This document shows, in pieces, positions 1 to 10,196 of a DNA stretch of 64,000 nucleotides. This DNA is from Hyphomicrobiales bacterium. Lineage in GTDB: Bacteria > Pseudomonadota > Alphaproteobacteria > MED-G09. The DNA lies in the NCBI GenBank assembly GCA_028339975.1, contig JAOLDG010000006.1, positions 35,570 to 99,569 of the forward strand, given 5' to 3'. Below the pieces are notes generated by a model that did not search any database, had not been told where the DNA came from, and saw only the letters and a program-made list of their open reading frames with translations. The position numbers and the translations under genes are program-made. How positions within the stretch are numbered: the first letter of the stretch is position 1; every line of letters starts with the position of its first letter.

Positions 1-2
1 CA

Positions 3-59
3 GGTCAAATGGACTTTGGAAAAGTTTCGGGTATGCTTAAGACCAAACTAAATAGCTAG
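3..59 (+). CDS. GatB/YqeY-domain protein, C-terminal end only
   Basis: Only the last 18 codons lie in the window, reading GQMDFGKVSGMLKTKLNS before a TAG. The ending resembles the C-terminus of GatB/YqeY-domain proteins, small proteins related to the tRNA-binding tail of the GatB amidotransferase subunit, and in many Alphaproteobacteria this gene sits directly before dnaG. The primase gene begins four bases downstream, so the two are probably cotranscribed. The call rests on a short tail plus context. Confidence 0.6.
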   Translation, partial: GQMDFGKVSGMLKTKLNS

Positions 60-62
60 CAA

Positions 63-1910
63 ATGAAATTTTCTATAAACACTCTCAATGAAATTAAAGA
101 TAGAATTCCTGTTTCACAAGTTGTGGGTAAAAAAGTTCAATTAAAAAAGAAAGGTAAAGAATACGTTGGACTCTCGCCCTTTAATAAAGAGAGAACACCC
201 TCATTTACAGTCAACGACGAAAAGCAATTTTATCATTGTTTCTCAACAAACAATCACGGAGATATTTTTACATTTTTAGTTGAGGTTGGGGGGCTGAGCT
301 TTCCTGAAGCTGTTGAAAAGTTAGCAGAAGAAGCGGGAGTTCAGTTACAAGACTTATCTCCCGAAGAAGAAGAAAAATTCAAAAAAAATAAAGAAGTATT
401 TAATGCCCTTGATCTTTCAAAATCATTTTTTTCTTCTCAAATTTATGAAACAAGTAATTCTTTTGCTCTTAAGTACCTAAGGGGAAGGGGAATAGATAAT
501 CAAATAATAAAAGAATTTGATATTGGTTTTGCATCGCAAGGCAATCAATTGGAAAAGTTTTTATTATCCAAGGGTATTTCTCATGAAATTATGATTTTAG
601 CCGGACTGATCATTAAAAATGAAAATAATAACAATAATTTTTATGATAGGTTCCGTAATAGAATAATTTTTCCTATCAGGGATTCAAGGAGCAGAGTCGT
701 TGGTTTTGGCGGAAGGGTTATAAAGAAAGAGGATCAACCAAAGTATTTAAACTCTCCTGAAACAATAGTTTTTCATAAAGGGAGTATTTTATATAATTTT
801 TCAAAAGTTAGACCAAATATTAAAGAAAAAGACGATTTGATAGTAGTTGAAGGATATATGGATGTTGTTAGTTTAGCCTCAAATGGTTTCAATGCTTCAG
901 TTGCACCATTAGGTACAGCGATAACTGAAAATCAACTTAACATTTTGTGGAAAGAAAATAATAATCCAGTAATTTGTTTTGATGGTGATAGGGCTGGGAA
1001 AGCAGCATCATTTAGGGTTAGCGAGTTGGCTCTTAGATTAATTAAGCCAAATAAATCGCTTAAATTTATCAACCTTCCAGATAATCTTGATCCGGATGAT
1101 TATATTAAAAATTATGGATTAGAGAATTTCAAAAAATTAGTTAATCAAGCTGTTCCGCTAACAAATTTAGTTTGGGATTCCTGTATGAATGTATCTGATA
1201 TTAATACTCCCGAGGGAAGATCAGGTTTCGAAAGTGAATTAAGGAAAAAAGTTAATTTAATCAAAGATTTAAGTATAAAAAAACACTATGGTTTGATTTT
1301 TAAGCAATATTTAGATGAATTGTTTTATAAAAAAAATACGGTAAATTCATATAACAAAAATAATTTCTATAAAGATAATTTTGTTAAGAAAGGATTTGCT
1401 TCAAGTAATTTAAAAACAAGTATACTTGGATCTGGCGGGCAATTACCTTCAGATCTCGAGGCCTTAATTATTTCAGGTGTTTTTTTATTCCCGGAGCTTG
1501 TAATTAAATCTTTTGAAAAATTAGAGTTAGCGAATTTTAAAAATTCTAAACTTAAAGAAATAAGTGATAACCTTTTGTTATTTGAGAAAAAAGATGATAA
1601 CGATCTTAGCGTTGACTTGCTAAAAGATTATATAAAAAGTAACTACCAAAGTTTCTCAGAAGAGAATTTAAAATTTGCTAATAAATTTTGGGTAAACCAA
1701 AAAAATAAAGATTTTAAAGAAATTTCTAAACTTTGGCTTGAAATTTTGTCAGATGATCAGCATATAAAGAGTCTTGAGAAAGATATTCAGGATAATAAGG
1801 GTAAAATTGATAACGAAGATGATGAGAGGCGCTTTATTGAGCTTATAAAAGATAAGGATAGCTCAATTAGGATGATAGAAGAAAAATATGGTAAAGAAGA
1901 AAATCAATAA
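63..1910 (+). CDS. dnaG: DNA primase DnaG with degenerate zinc-binding motif
   Basis: DNA primase makes RNA primers for lagging-strand replication and works with the DnaB helicase. The order is the usual one: an N-terminal CHC2-type module (about residues 1-100), a Toprim catalytic core with EGYMD at 263-267 and DGD at 307-309, and a helicase-binding C-terminal region. At 615 residues it has normal length. The zinc module is odd: the four expected ligands read S38, N41, C59 and T62, so only one survives, although the surrounding motif ([16 protein letters not shown]) is well kept. The end overlaps the start of rpoD by 23 bases, implying a shared transcript and possibly coupled translation. 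Confidence 0.97.
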   Translation: MKFSINTLNEIKDRIPVSQVVGKKVQLKKKGKEYVGLSPFNKERTPSFTVNDEKQFYHCFSTNNHGDIFTFLVEVGGLSFPEAVEKLAEEAGVQLQDLSPEEEEKFKKNKEVFNALDLSKSFFSSQIYETSNSFALKYLRGRGIDNQIIKEFDIGFASQGNQLEKFLLSKGISHEIMILAGLIIKNENNNNNFYDRFRNRIIFPIRDSRSRVVGFGGRVIKKEDQPKYLNSPETIVFHKGSILYNFSKVRPNIKEKDDLIVVEGYMDVVSLASNGFNASVAPLGTAITENQLNILWKENNNPVICFDGDRAGKAASFRVSELALRLIKPNKSLKFINLPDNLDPDDYIKNYGLENFKKLVNQAVPLTNLVWDSCMNVSDINTPEGRSGFESELRKKVNLIKDLSIKKHYGLIFKQYLDELFYKKNTVNSYNKNNFYKDNFVKKGFASSNLKTSILGSGGQLPSDLEALIISGVFLFPELVIKSFEKLELANFKNSKLKEISDNLLLFEKKDDNDLSVDLLKDYIKSNYQSFSEENLKFANKFWVNQKNKDFKEISKLWLEILSDDQHIKSLEKDIQDNKGKIDNEDDERRFIELIKDKDSSIRMIEEKYGKEENQ

Positions 1911-3807
1911 AGCTAAAGAAGAAGATACATCTCAAGAAAATTCCCTGCTTGATATGTCTAATCGTGCTGTAAAAAAAATGATCAAAGCGGCAAAAGCTGA
2001 GGGTTTTGTTAATTACAAAGATTTAAATAAAGTCATAAAATCAGAAAAATACACCTCGGAACAAATTGAGGATGTAATGTCACTTTTATCTGAAATGGGC
2101 ATTTCTGTAGTTGAAAACGAAGATCAAGAAGACAATCCTAGTGATGAAAAGGTAGAGGTTGAAAAGCCTGCGAAAACAACTTCTACAGACAGAACAGACG
2201 ATCCAGTTAGAATGTATCTAAGAGAAATGGGATCAGTTGACCTTTTGTCTAGGGAGGGAGAAATCGCTATTGCTAAGCGAATTGAGGCTGGAAAGGAGGC
2301 AATGATTGAAGGCCTTTGTGAAAGCCCTCTTACATTCCAAGCCATTATAATTTGGAGAGATGAATTAAATGAAGGCCAGGTTCTTTTAAGGGACATTATT
2401 GATTTAGAGGCGTCATATGCTGGCCCTGATGCTAAAAATAAAAAAGTTGCAAAAAATCCAAACGATAAAGATTCTTCTAATACGGATGGATCTTCGGAAT
2501 CTGACGATTCTGATAGTGATTATAATGAGTATGAGAATAATGTGTCTTTGGCCGCCATGGAGGCTGATCTTAAGCCGGAGGTGTTTTTAATATTTGATGA
2601 AATTTCTGTGAAGTACAAAAAGTTGCGTTCTCTTCAGGATAAAAGAAATGTACTAAGAGCAAAGAATTCGGATTTAAGTGTTTCTCAAATTAAAAAATAT
2701 GATGAATTTACAAATGATTTAAAAAATCTCATGAAGGGATTATCTCTAAATAACAATAGAGTAGAGTCATTATTGGACCATCTTTATGATATAAACAAAA
2801 GGCTCGTTGGCTCCGAATTATCACTTTGGAAGATGGCAAATAAATCTGGGGTCGCAAGAGAAGATTTTCTTACTGAATATTATGGAAATGAGCTAGACAC
2901 AGGTTGGGTAGGAAGAATTGTTAGATTAAAGCGCAAAGGATGGAAGATCTTTGTACAAGAAAATCGAAAAGATATAAAAAGTTTACTAAATGAGATTACT
3001 GAGCTTTCTGAGGAAACTGGATTAGAGATTGGCGAATTTCGTAAAATCGTCTTAAAAGTTCAAAAGGGCGAAAGAGAGGCTGCTGTAGCAAAAAAAGAAA
3101 TGGTTGAAGCAAACCTCAGGCTTGTTATATCTATAGCAAAAAAATATACAAATAGAGGTCTTCAATTCCTTGATCTTATCCAAGAAGGAAATATAGGTCT
3201 TATGAAGGCAGTTGATAAATTTGAATACCGAAGAGGTTATAAGTTTTCTACTTACGCTACCTGGTGGATAAGGCAAGCTATAACCAGATCAATTGCTGAT
3301 CAAGCTAGAACAATTCGTATACCAGTGCATATGATTGAAACAATAAATAAATTAGTGAGAACTTCTCGACAACTTTTACATGAAATAGGAAGAGAGCCTA
3401 CCCCCGAAGAGTTGTCTGAAAAATTAAAAATGCCTTTAGATAAGGTAAGAAAAGTACTTAAGATTGCAAAAGAACCAATTTCTCTCGAAACACCTATTGG
3501 AGATGAGGAGGATAGTTATTTAGGCGATTTTATTGAAGATAAAAATGTATTATTACCTGTTGATGCCGCTGTTCAGTCTAATTTAAGGGAAACAACAACA
3601 AAAGTACTTGCTATGCTAACTCCTAGAGAGGAGAGGGTATTAAGAATGCGTTTTGGTATTGGTATGAATACAGATCATACTCTAGAAGAGGTAGGCCAGC
3701 AATTTTCAGTAACAAGAGAAAGAATAAGGCAAATAGAAGCAAAAGCATTGCGTAAATTAAAACATCCAACTAGATCGAAAAAACTTAGAAGTTTTCTTGA
3801 TAGTTAG
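1888..3807 (+). CDS. rpoD: RNA polymerase primary sigma factor RpoD (sigma-70)
   Basis: This is the housekeeping sigma factor that directs RNA polymerase to most promoters. Visible parts are region 1.1 near the start, region 1.2 ([16 protein letters not shown]), an acidic non-conserved segment rich in D, S and N around residues 185-220, region 2 with the -10 recognition helix ([15 protein letters not shown]), region 3, and region 4.2 with the -35 helix-turn-helix ([20 protein letters not shown]) close to the C-terminus. The 639-residue length fits group 1 sigma factors. It starts inside the dnaG end and is followed by a tRNA gene 17 bases downstream. It is the only recognisable transcription factor in the window. 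Confidence 0.98.
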   Translation: MVKKKINKAKEEDTSQENSLLDMSNRAVKKMIKAAKAEGFVNYKDLNKVIKSEKYTSEQIEDVMSLLSEMGISVVENEDQEDNPSDEKVEVEKPAKTTSTDRTDDPVRMYLREMGSVDLLSREGEIAIAKRIEAGKEAMIEGLCESPLTFQAIIIWRDELNEGQVLLRDIIDLEASYAGPDAKNKKVAKNPNDKDSSNTDGSSESDDSDSDYNEYENNVSLAAMEADLKPEVFLIFDEISVKYKKLRSLQDKRNVLRAKNSDLSVSQIKKYDEFTNDLKNLMKGLSLNNNRVESLLDHLYDINKRLVGSELSLWKMANKSGVAREDFLTEYYGNELDTGWVGRIVRLKRKGWKIFVQENRKDIKSLLNEITELSEETGLEIGEFRKIVLKVQKGEREAAVAKKEMVEANLRLVISIAKKYTNRGLQFLDLIQEGNIGLMKAVDKFEYRRGYKFSTYATWWIRQAITRSIADQARTIRIPVHMIETINKLVRTSRQLLHEIGREPTPEELSEKLKMPLDKVRKVLKIAKEPISLETPIGDEEDSYLGDFIEDKNVLLPVDAAVQSNLRETTTKVLAMLTPREERVLRMRFGIGMNTDHTLEEVGQQFSVTRERIRQIEAKALRKLKHPTRSKKLRSFLDS

Positions 3808-3824
3808 TAATTGATTATTATAAC

Positions 3825-3901
3825 GGGCCCGTAGCTCAGTTGGTTAGAGCAAACCGCTCATAACGGTTTGGTCGCAGGTTCGAGTCCTGCCGGGCCCACC
3901 A
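3825..3901 (+). tRNA. tRNA-Ile2 (anticodon CAT, lysidine type)
   Basis: A complete 77-base cloverleaf with encoded CCA. The acceptor stem GGGCCCG pairs with CGGGCCC, and the T arm carries GGTTCGAGTCC. The anticodon stem AACCG/CGGTT closes the loop CTCATAA, giving anticodon CAT. CAT can be initiator Met, elongator Met or Ile2. The C4-G69 and C5-G68 pairs in the acceptor stem match the known recognition pattern of the lysidine synthetase TilS, and a first base pair G1-C72 excludes the initiator. I therefore favour the isoleucine tRNA that reads AUA after modification of C34. That codon is common in an AT-rich genome. Confidence 0.8.
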
Positions 3902-3930
3902 GTCAAAATAAAATTTATTAAGAGAAAATA

Positions 3931-5586
3931 ATGACCTCATACCAGTACACATATGTAATTGACGATTTATCAAAATCTTGGCCTGGAGGAAAGGAGCTAT
4001 TTTCTAATATAAACTTATCGTTTCTTCCTAATGCTAAAATAGGAGTTGTGGGAGTTAATGGTTCTGGCAAGTCAACTTTTTTAAAAATAATGTCAGGCCA
4101 TGAGACAGATTACACTGGTGAGGCATGGGCAGCTGAAGGTGTTTCTATTGGATATTTACCCCAAGAACCACAGCTTGATGAAAGTATGAGCGTCTATGAG
4201 AATGTCACCGTAGGGCTAAAAGAACAAAAAGACTTGCTAGCTAGATATAACGAGCTTGCAGTTAACTATTCTGAGGAAAATGCTGATGAGCTTTCCGAAC
4301 TTCAAAACCAAATAGAAAGTAAGGATTTGTGGGACTTAGAGTCTAAGGTCAGCCAAGCTATGGAAGCCTTAAGGTGTCCAGATTCAGATAAGGATGTAAT
4401 TCATTTATCTGGAGGAGAAAAGAGAAGGATAGCTATCTGTCAGTTATTATTACAACATCCGGATATTTTATTATTAGATGAGCCTACAAATCACCTTGAT
4501 GCAGAGACAGTCGCGTGGCTTGAAAATTATCTCAAATCTTATGACGGAACAATAATTCTTATTACACATGATAGGTATTTTCTTAATAATATTACTGAGT
4601 GGATTCTTGAATTAGATAGAGGAAAAGGTATCCCATACGAAGGTAATTACACTTCATGGCTAAAGCAAAAACAAAAAAGAATTGAATTAGAGAGTAAGCA
4701 AGATAACTCGAGATTGAAAAGGTTGAATAGCGAGCTGGATTGGATTTCAGCTTCACCTAAGGCTAGGCAAGCAAAGTCTAAGGCAAGAATTAAAAGTTAT
4801 GAAGACCTTAAGGATAATGAGGTTAAAGAAAGTAACGGAGAGCCGCAAATTATCATACCAAAAGCCCCCAGGCTTGGAGAAATGGTGGTGGATATTAATA
4901 ATGTATCAAAATCATATCAAGATAATTTAATTATTGAAAATGTAACTTTTCGACTACCACCTGGAGGTATTGTAGGAATTATTGGGGCAAATGGGGCTGG
5001 AAAGACAACTTTATTTAGAATGCTATCAGGTGCTGAAGAATCTGACAGTGGTGATATCAAGATGGGTGATACTGTTGTTATGGGTTATGTAGACCAGTCT
5101 AGAGATACCTTGGAAGATAATAAAACGGTATGGGAAGAAATTTCAGAGGGTAATGATATTATCGATGTTAATTCAACAATTATAAATTCTCGTGCCTATG
5201 TAAGTGCTTTTAACTTTAAAGGAACCGATCAACAAAAGGTTGTTGGACAATTATCAGGTGGCGAAAGAAATAGAGTACACTTGGCAAAAGTTTTAAAATC
5301 AGGCGCAAATTTATTATTACTCGATGAGCCTACTAATGACCTTGATGTTGAAACACTTCATGCTCTCGAGTATGCTCTTGAAAATTTTTCTGGAAGTGCA
5401 CTAATAATTAGTCATGATAGGTGGTTTTTAGATCGAATGGCAACGCATATTTTGGCATTTGAGGGAAATAGCCATGTTGAATGGTTTGAAGGGAATTATT
5501 CAGATTATCTTTTAGATTACAAGAGACGCTATGGAGATGATTCAGGTATACCAAGTAGGATTAAGTATAAAAAATTTTCCCGCTAA
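3931..5586 (+). CDS. ettA: Energy-dependent translational throttle protein EttA (ABC-F)
   Basis: EttA is a soluble ABC-F ATPase that binds the ribosomal E site and gates entry into elongation according to the ATP/ADP ratio. Both nucleotide-binding domains are intact: Walker A GVNGSGKST, signature LSGGEKRR and Walker B LLLLDEPTNHLD in the first, then GANGAGKTT, LSGGERNR and LLLLDEPTNDLD in the second. No membrane segment is present. The 551-residue length and the terminal RIKYKKFSR segment match EttA rather than other ABC-F members. It follows the tRNA by 29 bases and faces mlaC with only two bases between stop codons. Confidence 0.95.
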   Translation: MTSYQYTYVIDDLSKSWPGGKELFSNINLSFLPNAKIGVVGVNGSGKSTFLKIMSGHETDYTGEAWAAEGVSIGYLPQEPQLDESMSVYENVTVGLKEQKDLLARYNELAVNYSEENADELSELQNQIESKDLWDLESKVSQAMEALRCPDSDKDVIHLSGGEKRRIAICQLLLQHPDILLLDEPTNHLDAETVAWLENYLKSYDGTIILITHDRYFLNNITEWILELDRGKGIPYEGNYTSWLKQKQKRIELESKQDNSRLKRLNSELDWISASPKARQAKSKARIKSYEDLKDNEVKESNGEPQIIIPKAPRLGEMVVDINNVSKSYQDNLIIENVTFRLPPGGIVGIIGANGAGKTTLFRMLSGAEESDSGDIKMGDTVVMGYVDQSRDTLEDNKTVWEEISEGNDIIDVNSTIINSRAYVSAFNFKGTDQQKVVGQLSGGERNRVHLAKVLKSGANLLLLDEPTNDLDVETLHALEYALENFSGSALIISHDRWFLDRMATHILAFEGNSHVEWFEGNYSDYLLDYKRRYGDDSGIPSRIKYKKFSR

Positions 5587-5588
5587 GT

Positions 5589-6197
5589 TTAATTTTTCTG
5601 AGATTCTATTTTTTTTATAAGATTTAATATATTTCCATTGTTTCTACTTAAAAAGCTTGTAAATGTTGATCTTTGCTCTTGTGCCATCCATATCCCTGAT
5701 ATTCTAATATCAAAAACTTTATAAAGAGAAGTTGAAGAAGGAATAATCCACCAATCAATTGATATCGGATTTGGGCGATCATTAAATGTTATAATAGAGG
5801 ATACAATTATACCTCTTTTACCTTTATCCTCTGTTTTTGTTATCTCAATACTTCCAGAAGGATAAGAGGATAAACGTTTGGCATAAACATTTGAAATAAA
5901 GTTTTTAATAGCATCAAAATATTGAGATGATTCGGCTGGTTTAAGATTTCTCCTGTATGGTCCTAAAATAAAAAGAGATACTCTCTTTATATCAAGACTT
6001 TTAATAAAAATATTTTCTAAGTATTCCATTTTATTTAAATCTGTAAGCGAATCGTTTCCTAAAATCACTAATGCTTGATTACTAATGCCTTCAACCCATT
6101 CTGATGCACTTTGGTTTTCAGAAATTAATTCATTACTCTGGAAGAAAATTAAAAGTGAAAATATTAATATATTTTTATGAAGTATTTTTTTTAGCAT
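5589..6197 (-). CDS. mlaC: MlaC/Ttg2D-family phospholipid-binding periplasmic protein
   Basis: A 202-residue protein with an N-terminal hydrophobic export segment (about residues 9-20) followed by a MlaC-type domain. Recognition rests on the ending around FDIRISGIWMAQEQR and TFTSFLSRNNGNI, typical of the family. MlaC shuttles phospholipids across the periplasm between outer-membrane MlaA and the inner-membrane MlaFEDB complex. Its start codon overlaps the mlaA stop by one base (TAATG on the reverse strand), a sign of translational coupling. The MlaFEDB genes are not in this window. Confidence 0.85.
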   Translation of the reverse strand: MLKKILHKNILIFSLLIFFQSNELISENQSASEWVEGISNQALVILGNDSLTDLNKMEYLENIFIKSLDIKRVSLFILGPYRRNLKPAESSQYFDAIKNFISNVYAKRLSSYPSGSIEITKTEDKGKRGIIVSSIITFNDRPNPISIDWWIIPSSTSLYKVFDIRISGIWMAQEQRSTFTSFLSRNNGNILNLIKKIESQKN

Positions 6198-6949
6198 TAC
6201 TTTTGGGCCTCTGGAAGAATACCTTCTTCATCATTAAAAATATCATTAAAGAATTCATCGTCATCCTCTGAATCATCCGATAAATATACACCTCTGCTTT
6301 GAAGATAAATTGATTTAAGACTGGAGTAATAATCTATCGATGTATTCCTTAGGTCGTCTATCGCATCACTATTAGATGATCTTGATGATAAGACGAATAT
6401 TATTGATGGCGAAATACTTATTATACTATCTTCGTCTCGCACTCCATAATTCACAGGATTAAATCCTGCATCAATAATACTTCCAAAAAAATGTCTTGTA
6501 CTCCTAGGGCCTATAAATGGAATGACTAAGTATTGCCCTTCGCCAAAACCCCATGACTTAAGTGTTTGACCAAAATCAGTAGATGATTTTTTAATTCCTA
6601 ATCTGTCAGCAAAATCAAAAATACCTACAATACCTATTGTCGAATTTATTGCTAACCTGCCTAGAGAGGAAAAACTATAATTAATTTCTCCTTGGAATAA
6701 ATGATTAATAAAATTTGATGGCTCGTTTAGATTGGAGATTATATTTGTAATCCCTTTTTCAATAAAATCCGGAAGTAGGCCGTATACTTCAGAACTAGGT
6801 TTTAAAATATTTTGATCAATTGAATCATTGAAGCTATGAAATGATCTATTTATTTCTTCATACTTATCGTTTTTTTCCATAGCAAACGAGTAAGAGTTAA
6901 TAAAAAAAACTACTAAAAGAGTATTTATTGTTAAAAAAATGTATTTCAT
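6197..6949 (-). CDS. mlaA: MlaA/VacJ-family protein lacking a lipobox
   Basis: MlaA removes misplaced phospholipids from the outer leaflet of the outer membrane. The 250-residue protein shows the family core, including FNDSIDQNILKP, NLNEPSNFINHLFQG, DFGQTLKSWGFGEGQYLVIPF and a GPRSTR motif. A signal peptide with likely cleavage after SYSFA is visible. The protein has no cysteine at all, so it cannot be a lipoprotein as E. coli MlaA is. The C-terminus is strongly acidic (DDSEDDDEFF). It is the first gene of a two-gene unit with mlaC. Confidence 0.9.
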   Translation of the reverse strand: MKYIFLTINTLLVVFFINSYSFAMEKNDKYEEINRSFHSFNDSIDQNILKPSSEVYGLLPDFIEKGITNIISNLNEPSNFINHLFQGEINYSFSSLGRLAINSTIGIVGIFDFADRLGIKKSSTDFGQTLKSWGFGEGQYLVIPFIGPRSTRHFFGSIIDAGFNPVNYGVRDEDSIISISPSIIFVLSSRSSNSDAIDDLRNTSIDYYSSLKSIYLQSRGVYLSDDSEDDDEFFNDIFNDEEGILPEAQK

Positions 6950-6999
6950 AAAACTTATATTATCCTTTAGTATTTTCTATACTAAAATATATTTTTTTT

Positions 7000-7794
7000 C
7001 TAGAGCTTCAGGTCTTTTACTTTATTAATAATTTCATTATAAATTTTTAGATTAGATCCAATAACAGACGGTTTTTTTGTAGATAGATCGTTGTATTTCA
7101 TTTTAGTATTGTTATGTTGAGAAACAATGCCTCCTGCCTCTGTAATCAAAAGATCACCAGCAGCAATATCCCAATCATTTTTTGAATTTAGAGCCATCAT
7201 TGCATCAAATTCACCTGAGGCAACTAATGCCATTCTATAAGCTACAGAATTTTTATTTTCTATCAACATATCAGGCCAAGGCTTCTTCCAGGATGGGTGG
7301 CTGAACATTGGTTTAAATGCTACCATCCTACAACCGCTTAATTCTTTATATTTACTTATCTTTATTTGTTTATTGTTCTTCCATGACCCCTTACCTTTTT
7401 CAGATTCAAAGATTTCTTTTGTTGAGGGGCTATAAACTATTCCAGAAATTGGCTCTCCATTTTTCACAAGTGCTATTGAAATAGAAAATTCTTTTTTTCC
7501 TTCGAGGAAGGCCTTTGTTCCGTCTAGAGGGTCAACAACATACGTAACTTCATTTGTGAGCCTTGATTTATCATCTTCAGTTTCTTCTGAAAGCCAACCA
7601 AAGTTTGGGTTATTCTTTTTTAGTATTTTCATTAATAAATTATTTATTTCAATATCTACTTTTGATATTAGGCTACCATCTTCCTTTTCCCAATTTTCTG
7701 GGTCATTTCTAAACCATTTTAAAGCTATATCGCCAGCTCTTAAGATCGTATCTTTAATCATCATATGCTCTGATGAGGGATTAAATACCTGCAA
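7000..7794 (-). CDS. cysQ: CysQ-type 3'(2'),5'-bisphosphate nucleotidase (inositol monophosphatase family)
   Basis: A 264-residue magnesium-dependent phosphatase of the inositol monophosphatase superfamily. Metal-site motifs are visible: SEETEDD near residue 70, VDPLDGTKAFLEG near 90, and WDIAAGDLLITEAGG near 210. The DGTKxF form is typical of CysQ, which hydrolyses adenosine 3',5'-bisphosphate left over from sulfate assimilation and related reactions. The given start is a TTG preceded by AAGG and overlaps the end of pmbA by 14 bases. An ATG at 7764, preceded by AGAG, is a real alternative. An inositol-phosphatase role cannot be excluded. Confidence 0.82.
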   Translation of the reverse strand: MQVFNPSSEHMMIKDTILRAGDIALKWFRNDPENWEKEDGSLISKVDIEINNLLMKILKKNNPNFGWLSEETEDDKSRLTNEVTYVVDPLDGTKAFLEGKKEFSISIALVKNGEPISGIVYSPSTKEIFESEKGKGSWKNNKQIKISKYKELSGCRMVAFKPMFSHPSWKKPWPDMLIENKNSVAYRMALVASGEFDAMMALNSKNDWDIAAGDLLITEAGGIVSQHNNTKMKYNDLSTKKPSVIGSNLKIYNEIINKVKDLKL

Positions 7795-9112
7795 TTTTCA
7801 TACCTTCAATTAATATTGTTGGAGAATTTATTGAATACTTGAAGTCCAAATCATTAGCAATAATCATTCTGCTAAACATGTCTTTTAAATTATCAGCAAT
7901 TGTTACTTCATTTATTGGAAATGTAATATTCCCATCTTCAATTTTAAAACCTCCAGCACCCCTACTATAATCGCCTGTAATCAAATTTACACCTTGCCCT
8001 ATAAGGTCTGTAACATAGAATCCATCCTTAATATTTTTTATGATTTCACTTACTGAAAATGATCCATTCTCTATAAACATATTTGTACTACTTGGACTTG
8101 GAGGTGATGACATTCCTCTTGAGGCTCTATTATTAGAATTCAGATTTAGCTGTTTGGCTGTTGTTGTATCAAGAATCCAAGAATTTAGATTACCATTTTG
8201 AACAATATTTAATTTTTGTATACCACAGCCTTCATCATCGAAAGGTTTTGAGGCTATACCTCTAAGTATAGATGGATCATCAATTATATTCACATCTTTA
8301 TTAAAAATTTTAGTATTCATTTTTTCACTAAGAAAGCTTGAGCCTCTTGCAATCGAAGCTCCGTTAATAAGTGAGGAAAAGTGGGCCAGAATAGTTCTAG
8401 ATACTCTCGGGTCAAAGACTATATCTGATGTACATGTTTTGATTTTTTTTGGATTACACTTAGCTAATGTATTTTTTGCAGCTTTTTCACCTATTGAAAG
8501 CTCATCTTTAAGATCTTTAAAAAAAACTTTTGAATCATAATCATAGTCAGTCTGCATATTTAAATCATCCCCTGCAATTGAAGAGCAAGAAATTGAGTAG
8601 TTACTTTTCTTATAGCCACCTGAAAAACCATTTGACGTTGATAGATGAAAAGAAGTTTTACTTTGAGACGAAGACGCTCCGTTTGAGTTATTTATGCCTT
8701 TAATCTTTAATGACGCCTCTTCTGTTCTGAGGGCTAAGTCTTTAAGGTCATCCGGCTTAAGATCGTGACTATCAAATAAATCCAAATCTGGAATATTCTC
8801 TATGGTTTGGCTAGCTAATGACACCATAGGGTCCTTTGGGGCTAGTTTTGTCATATTAATAACTCTGTCGATTGATTCAATTATTGAGTCCCTGGAGAAA
8901 TTATTGGTTGATATAATTGCACTACGCTCTCCAATAAATGTTCTTAGTCCCAAGATTTGAGTTTCTGATTGCTCAATTTCTTCTAAATTACCTAATCTAC
9001 AGCCAACATTTTTTGATAAATTTTTAGCTATAACTATGTCTGAAAAATCTGCACCCCTAGAGAGTGATTTTTTAATAATGTCGTCGGCTAATGATTTATA
9101 GTCATCTTCCAT
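7781..9112 (-). CDS. pmbA: Metalloprotease-like protein PmbA/TldE
   Basis: PmbA (TldE) is the partner of TldD. Together they form a protease that matures or degrades peptides such as microcins and helps with CcdA turnover. The 443-residue protein has the family C-terminal block DGFYVTDLIGQGVNLITGDYSRGAGGF and lacks the HExxxH zinc motif of TldD, as expected for TldE. The matching tldD lies far away at 53159-54583 on the same strand. It sits between mutY and cysQ in a reverse-strand run. Confidence 0.93.
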   Translation of the reverse strand: MEDDYKSLADDIIKKSLSRGADFSDIVIAKNLSKNVGCRLGNLEEIEQSETQILGLRTFIGERSAIISTNNFSRDSIIESIDRVINMTKLAPKDPMVSLASQTIENIPDLDLFDSHDLKPDDLKDLALRTEEASLKIKGINNSNGASSSQSKTSFHLSTSNGFSGGYKKSNYSISCSSIAGDDLNMQTDYDYDSKVFFKDLKDELSIGEKAAKNTLAKCNPKKIKTCTSDIVFDPRVSRTILAHFSSLINGASIARGSSFLSEKMNTKIFNKDVNIIDDPSILRGIASKPFDDEGCGIQKLNIVQNGNLNSWILDTTTAKQLNLNSNNRASRGMSSPPSPSSTNMFIENGSFSVSEIIKNIKDGFYVTDLIGQGVNLITGDYSRGAGGFKIEDGNITFPINEVTIADNLKDMFSRMIIANDLDFKYSINSPTILIEGMKIAGI

Positions 9113-9129
9113 TTCTCTATCCAGTATAA

Positions 9130-10167
9130 TTAAATATTAACGTGATTAAAAACTTTTTTCATTAAAGTAGGGAGACCTAAATTTTCTAAATCTTTCTTAT
9201 CAATCCACATACCATTTATGTCATTTACATTAAATTCTTTTTTTTCATAAACTGTTAATAACAAATTAAAGTGAGAAAATTGATGTGACACGCTTCCTTT
9301 TTTTCTTTTAAAATCATCAATAGAAAGAATTTTTTTGTCAATTTCTTCACTTCCATCTTTTGACCATCCATAGGATGGAAATTCAAGCATGCCAGGAAGT
9401 ATACCATTATCCTCCCTTCTTTTAAGCAAGACTTTATTATCTGAGGATATTATTAAATATACGGAACCTTTTCTTATCGGCTTTATTTTTTTCTTTATTT
9501 TAATTGGAATAATATTTTCAGAAGAACTTTTTTTTGCTTGGCAGAATTTTATTATGGGACATGATTCGCAGAGTGGGTTTTTTGGTAGGCATATCATGGA
9601 TCCAATATCCATCAGAGCTTGAATATAATCGCCATTTTTTCTATTTGGTGTTAACATTTTTGCGTATTCTTTAATTTTCTTTTTTATCTTATTGATAGGA
9701 TCTTTTAGATAAAAAACTCTAGCCATTATTCTTTCTATATTGCTATCTACTACAGTATCATTTTTATTGAAGGCTATTGCCCTAATAGCAGCCGATGTAT
9801 ATTCGCCAATACCAGGAAGATTTTTTATTTCACTTTCTTTATTTGGAAAAACTCCATTAAATTCATTATTTATAATACCTGCAGTTAAGTGAAGATTCCT
9901 TGCCCTTCTATAATAACCAAGACCAGACCAAAAATCTAAAACATCTTCTATATTTGTAGAAGAGAGTTTTTTTATATTAGGCCATCTTTTTATAAACTTA
10001 TTATAATAAGGAATAACTGCAGTCACAGTAGTTTGTTGGAGCATTATTTCTGATACCCAAACCTTATAAGGATCTTTTTTTGAATTACCCTTATATCGCC
10101 ATGGAAGATCGCGTTTATTTAGGTTATACCAATTAAGAACATTTTTTGAAAAGTTACTATAATTCAT
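9130..10167 (-). CDS. mutY: A/G-specific adenine DNA glycosylase MutY
   Basis: MutY excises adenine mispaired with 8-oxoguanine. The catalytic Glu is E40 (SEIMLQQT). The helix-hairpin-helix reads NLPGIGEYTSAAIRAIA, the catalytic Asp is D140 (VVDSNIERIMAR), and a [4Fe-4S] motif is present with cysteines 192, 199, 202 and 208 in the C-x6-C-x2-C-x5-C spacing. A C-terminal NUDIX-like domain reads 8-oxoG. Length (345) is normal. It is divergent from the DciA-like gene with 29 bases between starts, a neighbourhood also seen in other Alphaproteobacteria. Confidence 0.96.
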   Translation of the reverse strand: MNYSNFSKNVLNWYNLNKRDLPWRYKGNSKKDPYKVWVSEIMLQQTTVTAVIPYYNKFIKRWPNIKKLSSTNIEDVLDFWSGLGYYRRARNLHLTAGIINNEFNGVFPNKESEIKNLPGIGEYTSAAIRAIAFNKNDTVVDSNIERIMARVFYLKDPINKIKKKIKEYAKMLTPNRKNGDYIQALMDIGSMICLPKNPLCESCPIIKFCQAKKSSSENIIPIKIKKKIKPIRKGSVYLIISSDNKVLLKRREDNGILPGMLEFPSYGWSKDGSEEIDKKILSIDDFKRKKGSVSHQFSHFNLLLTVYEKKEFNVNDINGMWIDKKDLENLGLPTLMKKVFNHVNI

Positions 10168-10196
10168 TTAAACCTTTTGTGAGATAAACACCTAAA

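Noticed and set aside
3825..3901. Assignment of the CAT-anticodon tRNA as methionine
   Set aside because: The acceptor stem pairs C4-G69 and C5-G68 and the overall sequence favour the lysidine-modified isoleucine tRNA. The G1-C72 pair excludes the initiator. Elongator Met is not fully excluded.
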